DNA of 64,000 bases. Origin: Cotesia glomerata (Eukaryota > Arthropoda > Insecta > Hymenoptera > Braconidae). Position numbers and translations under genes: made by a program. How positions within the stretch are numbered: position 1 is the stretch's first letter; each line of letters starts with the position of its first letter. The notes under the pieces were generated by a model. It was not told the origin of the DNA, ran no database searches, and saw nothing but the letters and a program-made list of their open reading frames with translations. Below are positions 44,738 through 57,320 of the stretch, piece after piece. The DNA is taken from positions 11,821,113-11,885,112 of the forward strand of contig NC_058163.1 of NCBI RefSeq assembly GCF_020080835.1, written 5' to 3'.

Positions 44738-47700
44738 CTCTCTTATTCAGGTACTCATTCAGGTGATAGTGAGTACTTTTTTCCATTATTATTATTATTC
44801 TTATTCTTATTATTATTATTATTATTCTTATTATTAATTGGTTCAAGATGTAGAGTTCTATGGCTACACTAGATTCCCTTACATCGAAAACCCTTTTATT
44901 CTTTTCAATTTCACTTATAATGTTTGTTATATGTTTTCATTAACTATATTGATAGTTTAATAACAAAATATTTTATATATTAGTTTTAAAAAATTGGTGA
45001 ATATTACACTTAGTGCTTAATTTCCTTTGATATTGTAAATTTTTGTCGCCCGCATTTCTGTAAGTGTACTTTTTCTTTATCATTTTCTAGTAAAGCTTAA
45101 TTCATCTGCCTAAAACATTCCTATTATTAGATCACGTATATATATTTTCTTTGATTAGCTCACTCTACTTTATCTCAAACTTTCTTAATTATATTTTCAA
45201 ATTAAGTTTGCACTTTGACCTAATTAACTTTTTGTTTTTTTTTTTTTTCCATCACATCACAAGCGAATTAAGTTCGTTGAAAATATATTCCAGTTTGAAT
45301 TTTAAGATTACCAGCTGTTTATCAAAGCTGAGCTGTATAAATAAAATTCCAGAAGCTCATTAATTTTCTTCAACTTTCAAACTTAGATTAAATAAAAAAT
45401 AATTAAATATTAAATTTCTTCGATCTTAATTGAAAGATTTGAAAATGCTTCGAGAATTTCATTGTACAGGCCGGCTTAAATGTAATAACTAATGTTCATA
45501 GCTATTGTTACAGATTTTCAAAGATTTATTCAACCACCAAAGACATATAAGTATATTTATACACAAAAAACAAACTGAACTTGATTTGAAAAAAAATTCT
45601 CGACCCCGAAAAAGAATCTTATCTTAAGTTAAAAACTTTCTTTTGGTTTCAGTGAATTCTTCTTAATTTACAAATTTTTTCGTCTTCATTCAAAGCAATA
45701 AGACTCTATAATTATTTTCTTGGGTTGAGAATTTTTCTTTCGAGTCGGGTTAACTTTATTGTTGGTGATGTCTAGAAAGTTACCAGTTGGTATCTTTCCA
45801 TGTGATTGTATGTATGCTAATGTAAAAATGAAAAAACTACAAGAAAGAATGAAATAAATACAAAGCGAAATATTTTCATATTGAAATTGATCTTTAATTT
45901 AATACATTATATTTTCTTTCTTGTAGTGTGTGAGGTTACAATGTGAGTGACCAACTGTATCTGGCGGGTTTTTCCGAGATTTCCCCATATGGACCGGGTT
46001 ATCCATGAGTGTCTTAAGTACTATGAAAATCCTACATACTTAACACATGATTGTGTAACAGGTTCATAGAGCCACTGAAATGTAAAAACTGCAGGTGAAT
46101 ACGATACAGTGTGTGAAGTCGCGCTCGGGCGCATAGGCAGATTTTTTTAAAAAAATCTACCTATATTTTTTTTTTTTTTTTTTCTTTAATTTCAATAAAT
46201 TTTATTTTTATTCGATTTGCAATGTTTTATTTTTTTACTTTAACCATAGTTCTTTTTTTCATGTTACGTTAAGACAATCTCTGATTTGTAAAAAATGCTG
46301 TCATCTTATACGATGGAAGATGATATGACTTATTAGTATTCTTGAAGCTTTTTCTTAGTTCCTTGATTTTGGTTTTTGTATAGAAAAAATTTTCCGGACA
46401 TTAATTATTAGTTTTTCCCTTCAATAAGTACAGTATATTTGTAGCTTGCCTTGGAAAACTTCTTATGGCTGAACGAGTTCTATCGAAAATTTGCTGGTGT
46501 ATAGGAAATCCGGTAAGTATTATGTATTTAAAATATATATTTTTTAAATTAATTTTTATGGATTTTTGGAGTCCGGAGCATCTCCATGGAATTTCTGTAC
46601 ATGTAATAAAATGCTTCAGAAAAAATCTCTGTTTAAAGTAACTCTCAGGATTAATCACTACAAACCCAAAGAAGTCTCAATAAAAATTCCATCATTTGAA
46701 AATCTCTCAGAAAATATTCGGTCGAGTATAAACTTCTTTATATCATGTAAATCTATCAGTAAAAAGTCTCAGCGAAAAAAGCTTTTAGCGAGACATCTCT
46801 CAGAAACAATAGCAATACATTTTGCTAAGCTAATGCTTGTTTATTAATCTAAATGGTTAGACGTATTATATTTAAATTATTGATAACAAAAATATTATTA
46901 AGTAGTCGTGCGTTCTACAGCAAATACCTACTCGACTTTGCTGAGGATTTTGACTTAGTATTAGAAATTATATCAGGGTAATAACTTGAATATTAGACTT
47001 CGAGTATTTATTATTATTTTATATCATGTAGAAATCAATGATGATGTATTAAAGAATTTCAAATATTATTCATATGGAGATTAGAATTTTTGTAAATAAA
47101 TTAAAGCTTAAAGAACTAGAGAAAATCTAAGTTTTAATAATGTTAAGTACCATTAAAATGAAGTAGATGTTATGAAGAATAGAATATATAAGAATTTAAA
47201 ATACATTATGTGAGTAAAATACTTTTATTTTTATTAAGTTTAATTAATTAATTTGTTTAATTTACATTGTAAACAGATGAGATGAACAAGTCTGAATTTT
47301 AGGCAAAATTATATTAAAATGTGATGAATAATTATATTTTGTCCAGTAAAAAACTCAAAAATAACAACGTATTATGTAATTTAATTGTATTGTTTCAAAG
47401 AAGTGATGTTAATAACAATCTACAAAGAAAATTAAAATTTTTATGAAATAAATGTGGTTTAGCAAAAATGTGTGTAAAATAATATTTATATTAAATTAAT
47501 AAGAACATGTTAAAATGGATAATAATCAAAAAATGAAACAGTAAAATTAATTAAAATTTTTTATCGTATTTAAAGCAGAATATGATGTATGTAAATATTT
47601 CAAATATTACTTATATGCAAATAAGTATTTTCATATAAATGAAGCTACAAAAATGGCGATAATCTATTTATAATTTATGTTAAGTCCTTATAAAATTTGG

Positions 47701-49356
47701 TGTATTTTGTATAGAATAACAAATATGAGAATAAAAATAACATCGTTATTAGAGTAAAGTATTTCATTTTTCATTACCTTTAATAAATCTTTTCTTTTAA
47801 GTAAAAATATTACAGCATGAAATGAATTGATTTTAAAGTTTGACAAAATAAAATAAATATTTAATTGATATCTTTATTTTATATAATGAAATGCTTAAAA
47901 ATAAAAAGAAGATATTTAAACATTTTTTTTAATGATAAGCAAACATAGAAATAGAATTTTAATTCAATAAATATGATTTAAAAATAAGAGAGGATTAAAA
48001 AGTAGATTCAATTTATTGTAATTTTCTTCTTAGTTTACGTAAAAATAAAAAATCTCAAATTTGATTCATCTGAAAATCTTTATTTTTTAAAAAATTGAGC
48101 TCAGAGAAATGGAGACAATCTAATTTCAATTTATGTAAGTACTATTAAAATTAAATATATATTATGTGAAATAAATTGAATAATAATTAAAAATTACATT
48201 GATTGATTAAATTTTTTTTTGTCATTACTTTTAATTGATTTTTTAAAAGTAAATGTAAAAGCATGAAATTGACTTATTGCAATTTTCCCTAAAATAAAAT
48301 AAAATTATATTTTATAATTGTATTTTATAAAATAGAATATATCTATAGTCAAAAACAACATATAAATGAATTTAATGGTATTTATCACATAATTTCTTAT
48401 AATAATTGAAATGGTTTTCTTGAGAATCGTTGTAATCTGTAAAATACACAAGATTCGATCAATAAAATGTAACAAAATGACAAGGTTGGTACACCTGACA
48501 ACTAGAGTATAAAGTATACATGGTATAAAATGCTGCCGTGTTAAACTAACTCGGGAATAGATTAACGGTAGCTACAAGTCGTTATCCCATTAAACGTGAT
48601 GGTAATGTAGAACGACTGATTTGAAATTTCAGTAGAACAAAATACTACGAGAATAAATGTCTTCTAGAATAATATTTCGACTTCTTTAAATACTTTTAAC
48701 TTTTTTTCAATGAGCTATGAAATTCTCACTTCTTAAAATATACTTGACAAAATATATATCAAGCATTTTTTCATGAAGACTTTAAATAAAGGAAGTACAT
48801 TTTGTATTTGACTTTATAATAATATGTGTCTAAATAACATTAGCTTAAAATAAAAGGATAATTAAATTCATATGATTTGAAATTATTCGGTAACAATTGA
48901 TAGCAATCACAAATAACCATAGATATTTTATTCATATAACATGAAATTCAGTTTACTTGAAAAATATCTAGCGCAATCATCATCGAGTCTCAAATGTGAT
49001 TGCTCTTAGTACCATTTTACTCTTGGTAATAGTAGGAATAATATACAGCGGCAATTTTGTCAGGCTGAAACGAACTACCTTTTATGTCAATCCTACTGCT
49101 ATCGTTATTTTCTGGTAAATTTTTTTTTGATTTTGAAATTAATTAAAAAAGTTAGTATAAAAATAAAATTTTTGAAAATGCATTGAGAAATCTAGCTTCA
49201 CGTATTTAATAAAAGAAATTATAACTTAAAAAAAAAAAAATTGAGTGACAGCTTACTACTTTTCATATAAATGCAATTTGAGACAATGTAAAATAATGTG
49301 ACATGTTAACTAGCTATTAACTATTTAATTCAACTTTGTCCATCAAACTTTCAATT
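44738..49356. other. AT-rich non-coding stretch
   Basis: No gene I can support. It holds an (ATT)n microsatellite at about 44,785-44,835, a hairpin at about 46,130-46,165 (ggcagatttttttaaaaaaa tctacc), a GC-richer patch at 45,940-46,130 that may be a repeat fragment, a 93-codon frame at 46,566-46,847 without support, and TATA-like words near 48,500-48,535. 46,850-48,470 is almost pure AT-rich DNA with no feature. Confidence 0.4.
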
Positions 49357-50000
49357 TGTTCGGTGAACAAGGCCCAGTAGCGATTAACTCGCTCCTGGGG
49401 GACACCCAAATTCAAGAGACGCACCTGTCCACCGCTAGTTCCCGCAAAAATCGAACCGCCAATAGAAAATCAGCCTCTCGATCACGTCATGAATCGACCG
49501 CTTTATTGGCTGATCGCTCCCACTAGACATGCGCAATAGCCTTCTTCCCCAACTCAACGAGGAAGAAGACGGACTATTGTTATTATTTCTTTCGCTTCTA
49601 CGCTTTCGCTGCATCAAGTCGCCATTAGTATTTCTTTACTTTTGCTTTTTGTTAATACCGCATTTCGCTTATTTTATAATTTAAATTGCTTAAATTAACC
49701 GCTAATAATTGGCTTTAATTTGTTATAGGTAAATTGTGTTAACAGTGCATTTATTTCACCGCTTTTTCAGTGCCGGCAAAGTGTTCAACCATGTGTCAAC
49801 CGGCTTCGCTTTTGCAAACCACGCTGTAATTTACAAATCCGCTTTTATCTTAACAATCCGCTATTAAAAATATTAAATATTGAGTATAATTAATGTAAAT
49901 AAATTACTAGTGTTATTTTTGATAATAATTTACGCGTTTTAATTGAGATATCCAACCCTAAACCTGATCCCCGCTTTTCCGCTCTTTCAGTAATTATTCA
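49357..50000 (+). repeat. BEL/Pao 5' LTR
   Basis: TGTTCGGTGAACAAGGCCC ... TAATTATTCA, 644 bp. Contains many CGCT tetramers. Confidence 0.93.
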
Positions 50001-50001
50001 T

Positions 50002-50020
50002 TGGTCCCTCGAGCCGGATC
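50002..50020 (+). promoter_or_regulatory. BEL/Pao primer binding site, tRNA-Tyr type
   Basis: TGGTCCCTCGAGCCGGATC, one base after the LTR, complements the CCA-tailed 3' end of animal tRNA-Tyr (...ATCCGGCTCGAAGGACCA) with one or two mismatches. Confidence 0.65.
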
Positions 50021-50233
50021 AGGCTGGCTCTATCTCAATTAAATTAATTTATTATTCCGCTTAAAAATTGTTTTGTGTTAAGTGAAGTGTAATACCGCTA
50101 GGAAAGGTCGAGTGTCAGGAGCATCGCAGAGCACATCGGGTGCTGCTCCTGGTAGTCATTCGTACACCGGTACGCTGAACTTTCCGCTTTAATTGACTGA
50201 AAACTCGATCTCGGTCCTACATTAAACACCGCA

Positions 50234-52495
50234 ATGCAGTTTGAAACTGCTATTGCTATGCAAAAGCAGTACCTGGATGCTTTGTATGCCATGGTGGATC
50301 GCTTAACTAATGAGGAGCTTAACTCGCTTACGATCACCGCTATTGAGTCAGTGGCAACACAAAGCTCCAAGATTTGGCTGGACATCACTAACTTGAACTC
50401 GCTGATCTTTGAGACGTACCCGGAAGTACTTGAACACGAGTACCACGTCGGGAATCATTATACTAACGCTCACGCCACCTATGCAATCTTGGAGACCCGC
50501 ATAGCCACCCGCAAAGACGTCATTCAGCAGGAGATTGATGCCAGAGAAGCCGCACAAACGCAACAAAACCTGGCTATGCACAGCACCGCCTTCATGGGAG
50601 GCTCATCGGGTACTGGACTCCCAAAAATTAAGCTCCAGAGCTTCTCTGGAGACTTTAAGCGCTGGGGACCATTTTGTCAGCTCTTCTCTGATATTGTTAT
50701 TGACAATGCACTTCTGAAAAACAGCCAGAAGATGCATTATTTGAAGACATTCACCAAAGATGAAGCACACCAGCTTATTGGAAACATGTCATCCACTGAT
50801 GAGTCATTTGAGCCCGCATGGAACCTTTTGAAAAGCCGCTATTCCAATCCTCGCCACGTTGTATCATCACATCTTGAAGACCTGCTGGTTGGTGAGTCTG
50901 TTCCCGCTAGATCAGCCGCTAAATTGGATTCCTTGTTACTATCCAACCAAAAGGCTCTGGATTCCATCAAGGCACAAGGAGTTCGGGTAGATCACTGGGA
51001 CCTCATAATCATACACCTGACGCTACGCCGCTTGCCGCCCGCCGTTAGAGAAGATTGGGAGACCAGCCTGGGTCTTACTGATAACATGCCGACTTACGTT
51101 CAGCTCCACGAGTTTCTCAAGTCCAAAGTCAGGGCTTGGGAGAACTTGGAACCCGCTTCGGAACCCAAGAAGCAATCTGAAGGTCATAAATCCGGAGGCT
51201 CACGCAGTAATAAACCTCAGAAGACAACATCCTCTTACACCGCTACTCAATACAAAGCAAAGCCCAGAAGAAATTGCCCGCTGTGCCCTGAGGAACATTA
51301 CATGTTGTTCTGTCCAATCTTTAAGGCCGCTACTTTGGAGGAACGAATCGACATAGTCGAAAAATACCGCCTGTGCTACAATTGCTTGGGCCCGCATCGC
51401 GTCGCTGATTGTAAGACCGCTCAAGGATGCAGGAAGTGCAGTCAACGTCATCATACTTCCATCCATCGAGATACACCGCCTAAATCTGCACCACAGACAC
51501 TTGCAGACAACGCACAAGATCCGCTGTCCGCTCAAGTATTGCTAGCTACCGCTTTAGTCCAGGTCCGCCCACATCATGGTAATCCAATCACCGCCAGAGT
51601 GTTGATTGATCAAGGTTCAGAGCTCTCATTTATGAGACAGTCGCTCTTCAAGAAGCTTGGACAACCGCTACAGCGTGACATGGTCATGCTCAAGGGAATT
51701 GGCAATGTCTCCGCAGGAAGCTCACTAGGTGTGAGCACAATTGAGCTTCGTTCGCTGTGTACGACCGCATCAATGCATGTCAGCATGCATATTCTACCAA
51801 CACTGACGGTAGATCTTCCATCGTTCGTGATCGCTGATCCGAAATGGCTGCATCTTGAGAATCTCAAGCTCGCTGACCCATAGTATCTACAGCCACGCCC
51901 TGTAGATATTATTCTAGGTGCATCACCAGCCGCACAGATCATGAACGCAGAGATTCAACGAGGACCTCGCAATGCTCCTATTGCACAATCCACCACGCTT
52001 GGTTGGATTGTCTATGGAGCTGTCACCGCTAAACACGCTTCAACATCACACGCAGCACTACATGCGTCAGTAGATACTGAATTACAAGACGCTATCGCTA
52101 AGTTTTGGGAACAGGAAGAAGTTCCATCAGGAAATTCACCGCTAAACACCGCTGAAGAAGACGAATGTGAAATTCACTTTCGTCAAACGCATTATCGACA
52201 GCCTGATGGACGCTACGTAGTGAGATTACCGCTTAAGGCCCTTGAGAGTCAACTTGGCGACTCTATCAACGCAGCTATGGGGTCACTCCGCAGATTAATA
52301 ACTCGCTCGTCGCGAGAAAGAGAATATTCTGACATGTATCGTGCATTCATGGCAGAATACATTCAACTAGGACTCATGGTACGAGTACCAGTCAACGAAT
52401 TGCCCGCAAACGCTTATTTCTTGCCTCACCATGGGGTATTGAAGCTTGATAGTGCCACTACGGTTCCTGTCCAATATCTACAGCAATTACATTGA
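50234..52495 (+). pseudogene. BEL/Pao gag and protease
   Basis: ATG 50,234. Residues about 1-115 helical; 120-290 capsid-like DUF1759 region (KIKLQSFSGDFKRWGPF, KMHYLKTF); then CPLCPEEHYMLFC, CYNCLGPHRVADC and CRKCSQRHH zinc clusters (about 355-410); then retropepsin-like DUF1758 with LIDQGSELSF (D-Q-G instead of D-S/T-G). An in-frame TAG at 51,881-51,883 splits the protease before its ILGA motif. The same frame then continues through GWIVYGAV and the start of the RT region to a stop at 52,493-52,495, where several residues normally present before the first RT motif are missing. Confidence 0.85.
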
Positions 52496-54315
52496 ACGAA
52501 ATTCTCCACGCAGGACCCAAAAAGCAAATTGACATTTTTGATGTGATGTTGAGAATCCGTTGCAGCAGGATTCTATTCGCTACTGACATCACCAAGATGT
52601 TCAGACAGATTAAGGTCGACTCGCTTGATTGGCCGCTTCAGTGCATTCTCTGGATAGATGAGAATGACTTAATAGACGCTTACTGTCTCAAGACAGTCAC
52701 ATACGGAACCGCTAGTGCACCTTTTGACGCTGTACGTGTGCTTATCCAACTAGTAAAGGATGAAGGACACCGCTTTCCGCTAGCTGTTGCTCCAATGTTG
52801 AAAACACGCTACGTAGATGATATCTACGGTGGAGCAGACAACGAAGAAGACGCTATCAAGGCTGCAGTACAAACAAAAGCTCTGTGTGCAGCAGGCTGCT
52901 TCCCGCTTGCCAAATGGGCTAGCAATAGCCCACGGTTACTCGCTGAAGTCGCTCCAGAAAAGCAGCTGGATACACCGCTTAAAGAAATCAGTGATGCACC
53001 AGTAAAAGTCCTGGGCATGTACTGGAATTCACGCACTGACGCTCTCCAGTTCAAGTACACGCTACCGCCAGATACGCCTAAGACAAAGAGAGCTATTTTG
53101 TCTGAAATCGCTAAACTGTATGATCCGCTAGGACTTCTCGCACCAATAGTCGTCAAAGCCAAGATCTTTATGCAAGATCTGTGGCTAGATAGAGTGTCAT
53201 GGGATAGACAATTGTCACCATCACTCATTCACAAATGGACTGGATACCGCGAGGATCTTCGAAACATCGAATCCATCCGCATTCCACGCTGGAATAATAT
53301 AGCACCTGGAGCAACTATGGAATTGCACGGGTTCTCAGACGCTTCGCAAAACGCTATGGCTGCCGCTGTTTATTTGAGAGTCACTGACGCTGATGGAAAC
53401 ACAAAGGTCTCACTTTTGTGTTCAAAAACGCAAGTAGCACCGCTGAAGACCATGACAATCCCACGCTTTGAATTATCTGCCGCATGGTTGCTAACACAAC
53501 TGATACTTCATGTTAAAGAAGTTCAGTCGCTTGAAAATGTCAGGATCAATCTCTGGACTGACTCCGCCGTGACTCTCGCATGGATTAAAAGTCCAGCAAT
53601 CCGCTGGAAGACATTCGTCCGCAATAGAGTGGGAAAAATCCAAGAAACGCTTCGAGATGTCTCCTGGAAATTTATTCCAGGAAAACAAAACCCCGCTGAC
53701 TGCGCTTCAAGAGGTATACCTACGCTAAAACTGAAACAACACGCTCTCTGGTGGCATGGACCAACTTGGCTTCATGAACCAGAATCCTCTTGGCCCACTC
53801 TGGAGCCTCCAACCGACAACGCAACGCATCGAGAAGAACGCCAAGGTCTGACACTAGTAACTTGGAAAGCAGAAAATTGCCTGCTCCAACAATTACTGTC
53901 GCATTACACGCAGCTGTTTCCACTGCTACGGAAGCTTAGCATCTGGCATCGTGCCATCGACCGCTTTAAAAGAGTTCCACAATCTTCGCTGGCCTACCCG
54001 CTTACTCCATCAGACCTGGAGCGCGCTAAATTGACCTTGATTAAGTTCACTCAAGGACAATACTTCGCTAGAGAGATTCACACGCTACAAGATGGTGATG
54101 GTCTGCCTAAAAATAACAGCATCACTAAGCTGACTCCGTTCATCGACCATCAGGGGGTCCTGAGAGTCGGTGGCCGCTTGAAAAACGCATTGCTGGACCC
54201 AGAAGAGGGGCATCCAGCGATTCTACCGCGACAATCACCGCTTACATCAATTTTGATTGATGATTCGCACCGCAAAACGCTTCACGGAGGTACTCAGCTT
54301 ACGCTCGCTGACTAA
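52492..54315 (+). pseudogene. BEL/Pao reverse transcriptase, RNase H and start of integrase
   Basis: RT: ATDITKMFRQI near 52,585, VTYGTASAPFDAVR near 52,695, catalytic YVDDIYGG near 52,812, then KVLGMYWN. The connection and RNase H follow: GFSDASQNAMAAAVY near 53,330, RFELSAAWL near 53,465, WTDSAVTLAWI near 53,560, NPADCASRG near 53,690. The end of the frame enters the integrase zinc region (DDSHRKTLHGG, near 54,260). All three RNase H acids and both RT aspartates are present. Frame differs from gag-protease. Confidence 0.88.
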
Positions 54316-55422
54316 CGCAAGACTGTCTGAATCATTGGAGGCCGTGTTCCAGTCAGATCATTTATTTTACGCTGCGTTATCTGCACGAGACACCGTGGAG
54401 AACGCGCTCAACAGTTGATGGGTCAACTACCCGCCGCACGAGTACAGCCAACTCGAGCCTTCTTGCATACAGGACTCGACTACGCTGGACCTATCACACT
54501 GTAAACGTTTCAAGGACGTGGAGCAAAAACATACAAAGGCTGGATTGCAGTCTTTGTATGCATGTTCAGTTCAGCTGTACACTTAGAGCTAGTAACTGAC
54601 TACACCGCTGCCGCTTTCATCGCCGCTTATCGCCGCTTCACTAGTCGCCGAGGTATCTGCCACACGCTATATTCAGACTGTGGAACCAATTTTGTAGGAG
54701 CAGATAAAGAGCTGAAACGACTATTCGCTGCAGGATCCCGCACATTACGAGAATTATCAACCTTGATTGCTCAAGATGGCACGAACTGGAAATTCAATCC
54801 GCCTGGAGCTCCACATTTTGGAGGAAAATGGGAAGCCGCTGTGAAATCTATCAAATTTCACCTTCGAAGAACAATCGGAGACTCGCTGTTGACGCTTGAG
54901 CAATATTCAACGCTACTGGCTCAAATTGAAGCCATATTGAATTCCAGACCGCTCACACCGCTGAATGAAGATCCTGCTGACCTGGCTGTACTGACTCCAG
55001 GTCACTTCTTAATCGGACAGTCACTGACCGCTATCCCAGAGCCATCGCTGACAGATTTACAACCTGCTCGGCTCTCGCACTGGGAACAAGTCCAGCAAAT
55101 GGTTCAACATTTCTGGAAACGCTACTACCAGGACTGCATCCACCGCTACCAGGCCATTTCAAAGTGGCATCATCGACGCAACCAGATCAAGGTGGGTTCA
55201 GTTGTACTGATCACCACTGAGGATCTCCCGCCAACCAAGTGGCCATTAGCCAAAGTAATTGCTGTCCATCCAGGTGAAGATAGACAAATCCGCGTAGTAA
55301 CTGTTAAGACAGTTAACACAGAGCTGGTACGTCCAATTACAAAGCTCTGTGTCCTGCCGCTAACGCATGAAGAAGATGATCTTGTCGACGCAGCCGCCAA
55401 CCCGGGGGAGAATGTTCGGTGA
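54316..55422 (+). pseudogene. BEL/Pao integrase
   Basis: Same frame as the RT but crossed by stops at 54,313, 54,328 and about 54,501, with local frame disturbance. The zinc-binding Cys pair (near 54,375-54,390) and GLDYAGPI (first catalytic Asp, near 54,475) can be read in pieces. From 54,562 the frame is open for 286 codons with YSDCGTNFVGA (second Asp), GGKWEAAVKS (Glu), ILNSRPLTP and the BEL-type C-terminal domain, which ends at 55,422 close to the 3' LTR. Confidence 0.85.
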
Positions 55423-56058
55423 ACAAGGCCCAGTAGCGATTAACTCGCTCCTGGGGGACACCCAAATTCAAGAGACGCACCTGTCCACCGCTAGTTCCCG
55501 CAAAAATCGAACCGCCAATAGAAAATCAGCCTCTCGATCACGTCATGAATCGACCGCTTTATTGGCTGATCGCTCCCACTAGACATGCGCAATAGCCTTC
55601 TTCCCCAACTCAACGAGGAAGAAGACGGACTATTGTTATTATTTCTTTCGCTTCTACGCTTTCGCTGCATCAAGTCGCCATTAGTATTTCTTTACTTTCG
55701 CTTTTTGTTAATAAACCGCATTTCGCTTATTTTATAATTTAAATTGCTTAAATTAACCGCTTATAATTCGCTTTAATTTGTTATAGGTAAATTGTGTTAA
55801 CAGTGCATTTATTTCACCGCTTTTTCTGTGCCGGCAAAGTGTTCAACCACGTGTCAACCGGCTTCGCTTTTGCAAACCACGCTGTAATTTACAAATCCGC
55901 TTTTATCTTAACAATCCGCTATTAAAAATATTAAATATTGAGTGTAATTAATGTAAATAAATTACTAGTGTTATTTTTGATAATAATTTACGCGTTTTAA
56001 TTGAGATATCCAACCCTAAACCTGATCCCCGCTTTTCCGCTCTTTCAGTAATTATTCA
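55413..56058 (+). repeat. BEL/Pao 3' LTR
   Basis: 646 bp, same termini as the 5' LTR. It overlaps the last codons of integrase by about 10 bases. The polypurine tract (cgggggagaa) lies immediately before it. Confidence 0.93.
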
Positions 56059-56147
56059 CTATTTCATACTTGAATATAGATTTGTTCAAATTCAATTAAA
56101 TGTAAAACATTAATTTGCATACAAATTATAATATTTTTTATTTTTAG

Positions 56148-56885
56148 AATCAAAAAATGAATTGTTGAGAGATAATCATCGCATTCGGAATTCGAAGATT
56201 ACGAACCCTTCATCGTTGGAATCATCCCCAGATGACAATGACGAAGAGGAAACGCGAGTTGCTAAGGCTAAAGCAGATAGAAAAGTATGTATGACATCTA
56301 TCAGTTTAAGAATAGTATGTTCTTTGAAAGAATCATCAATGAAATATTATCTTTTTGAATTTTTTTTTTTTACAGAATAAAAAACAAAGTGAATCACGAT
56401 GTCAAAAAAGGAAAGTGGAGGAAATAATTAAGGTTTATGAAAACGTTAAGCAAAATAAGAAGCAGGCAGTACGTATATGAAAATAATAAAAATTAGCGAA
56501 ATTTAGCCGAGACATTGTGCTTATAAATGTTCATTATTTATCAGTTATTACATATTATTTATCTTTTTTTCAGATTTCCGAAGAACTCGATTCAGTTAAT
56601 GATATAGGAACAGATCAAGTGAATGGTACTGGATCCGACGATTTTGATCACATTGAACGTCAATCAGATGTAGAAACTGATGAAGAGGAAATAAATAAAC
56701 GTAATACGACAGTTAATAAGCGATTGACTCGGATCAGAATACCAAGTGATTCTGAGTCAGAGGGAGAAGGAGAAGTGGCTACTCGAAATGATGAATATAT
56801 TGAACCAATTGTCATTATAAATGATAATACTGATAATAATACACTTAATGAAGATGGAACAACATTTGATCATTTTCAAAGTCAG
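56148..56885 (+). CDS. Three exons of an acidic, disordered protein (partial gene)
   Basis: Exons 56,148-56,284, 56,376-56,468 and 56,574-56,885, each with pyrimidine-AG acceptor and GT donor (gtatgt, gtacgt, gtatag). Lengths keep one frame throughout: 45 codons after two starter bases, then 31, then 104. The product is rich in Asp, Glu, Ser and Lys (SSPDDNDEEETRVAKAKA, KRKVEEIIKVYENVKQ, DVETDEEEINKR, SDSESEGEGEVATR) with no recognised fold. The upstream exon must end with one base of a codon. The phase-1 donor at 43,521 in the MULE gene would fit, so these could be distal exons of that gene, separated by the BEL insertion. Otherwise an unknown gene whose 3' exons lie downstream or are lost. 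Confidence 0.5.
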
Positions 56886-57320
56886 GTATAGTAAAGAATT
56901 TTTTAAAAATCATTAAAGAGAAATAAAAAAAATTAGCTATTTTTGAAATAATTATTAGAGGTGTCAAATTCTAAGATTGAACATTCAATCTTCAAAAAAT
57001 TCGTTTAGTGGTTTTTTTTATACTACACTTAATATAACACGTCATACAATAATGTTAACTTCCAATTTATTGAGTATGGAAAATTAATACATTGAAGTAG
57101 TAAAAATTTCACGGAATTTTAATTCATTTTATATACGTATACAAAAAGTTATGTCTGATTTAATTGAAAAAAACATACACAATTTTTATTGCTATTTTTT
57201 TAATATTTATAAGTTTTAACGTTTTTGAAAAATTAATTATTCTGATAGCTTACCCTGAAAGCGTTTAGATTGAGAAATAGACAAATACGAAAAATTTTCA
57301 CGTTTTTAAAATATATATAT

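Larger units (their letters stand above)
49357..56058 (+). mobile_element. BEL/Pao LTR retrotransposon
   Basis: 6.7 kb. LTRs of 644 and 646 bp differ at about eight places by eye. tRNA-Tyr-type primer site, Gag with DUF1759-like region and zinc knuckles, DUF1758-like protease, RT with YVDD, RNase H, integrase, then polypurine tract cccgggggagaa. Flanking five bases are caatt and ctatt, a possible target duplication with one change. Several stops and a small deletion disable it. No env. Inserted just upstream of the exon at 56,148. Confidence 0.92.

Noticed and set aside
46566..46847. 93-codon Lys/Ser-rich frame
   Set aside because: No recognisable domain, isolated in AT-rich DNA. Could be coding but nothing supports it.
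48490..48540. Promoter-like TATA words near 48.5 kb
   Set aside because: Such words are expected by chance in DNA this AT-rich, and no exon follows before the BEL element.
51860..51900. Programmed readthrough of TAG in the BEL gag-protease
   Set aside because: The stop falls inside the protease domain, not at a gag-pol boundary, and other lesions are present, so decay is simpler. Kept only as a low-interest check.
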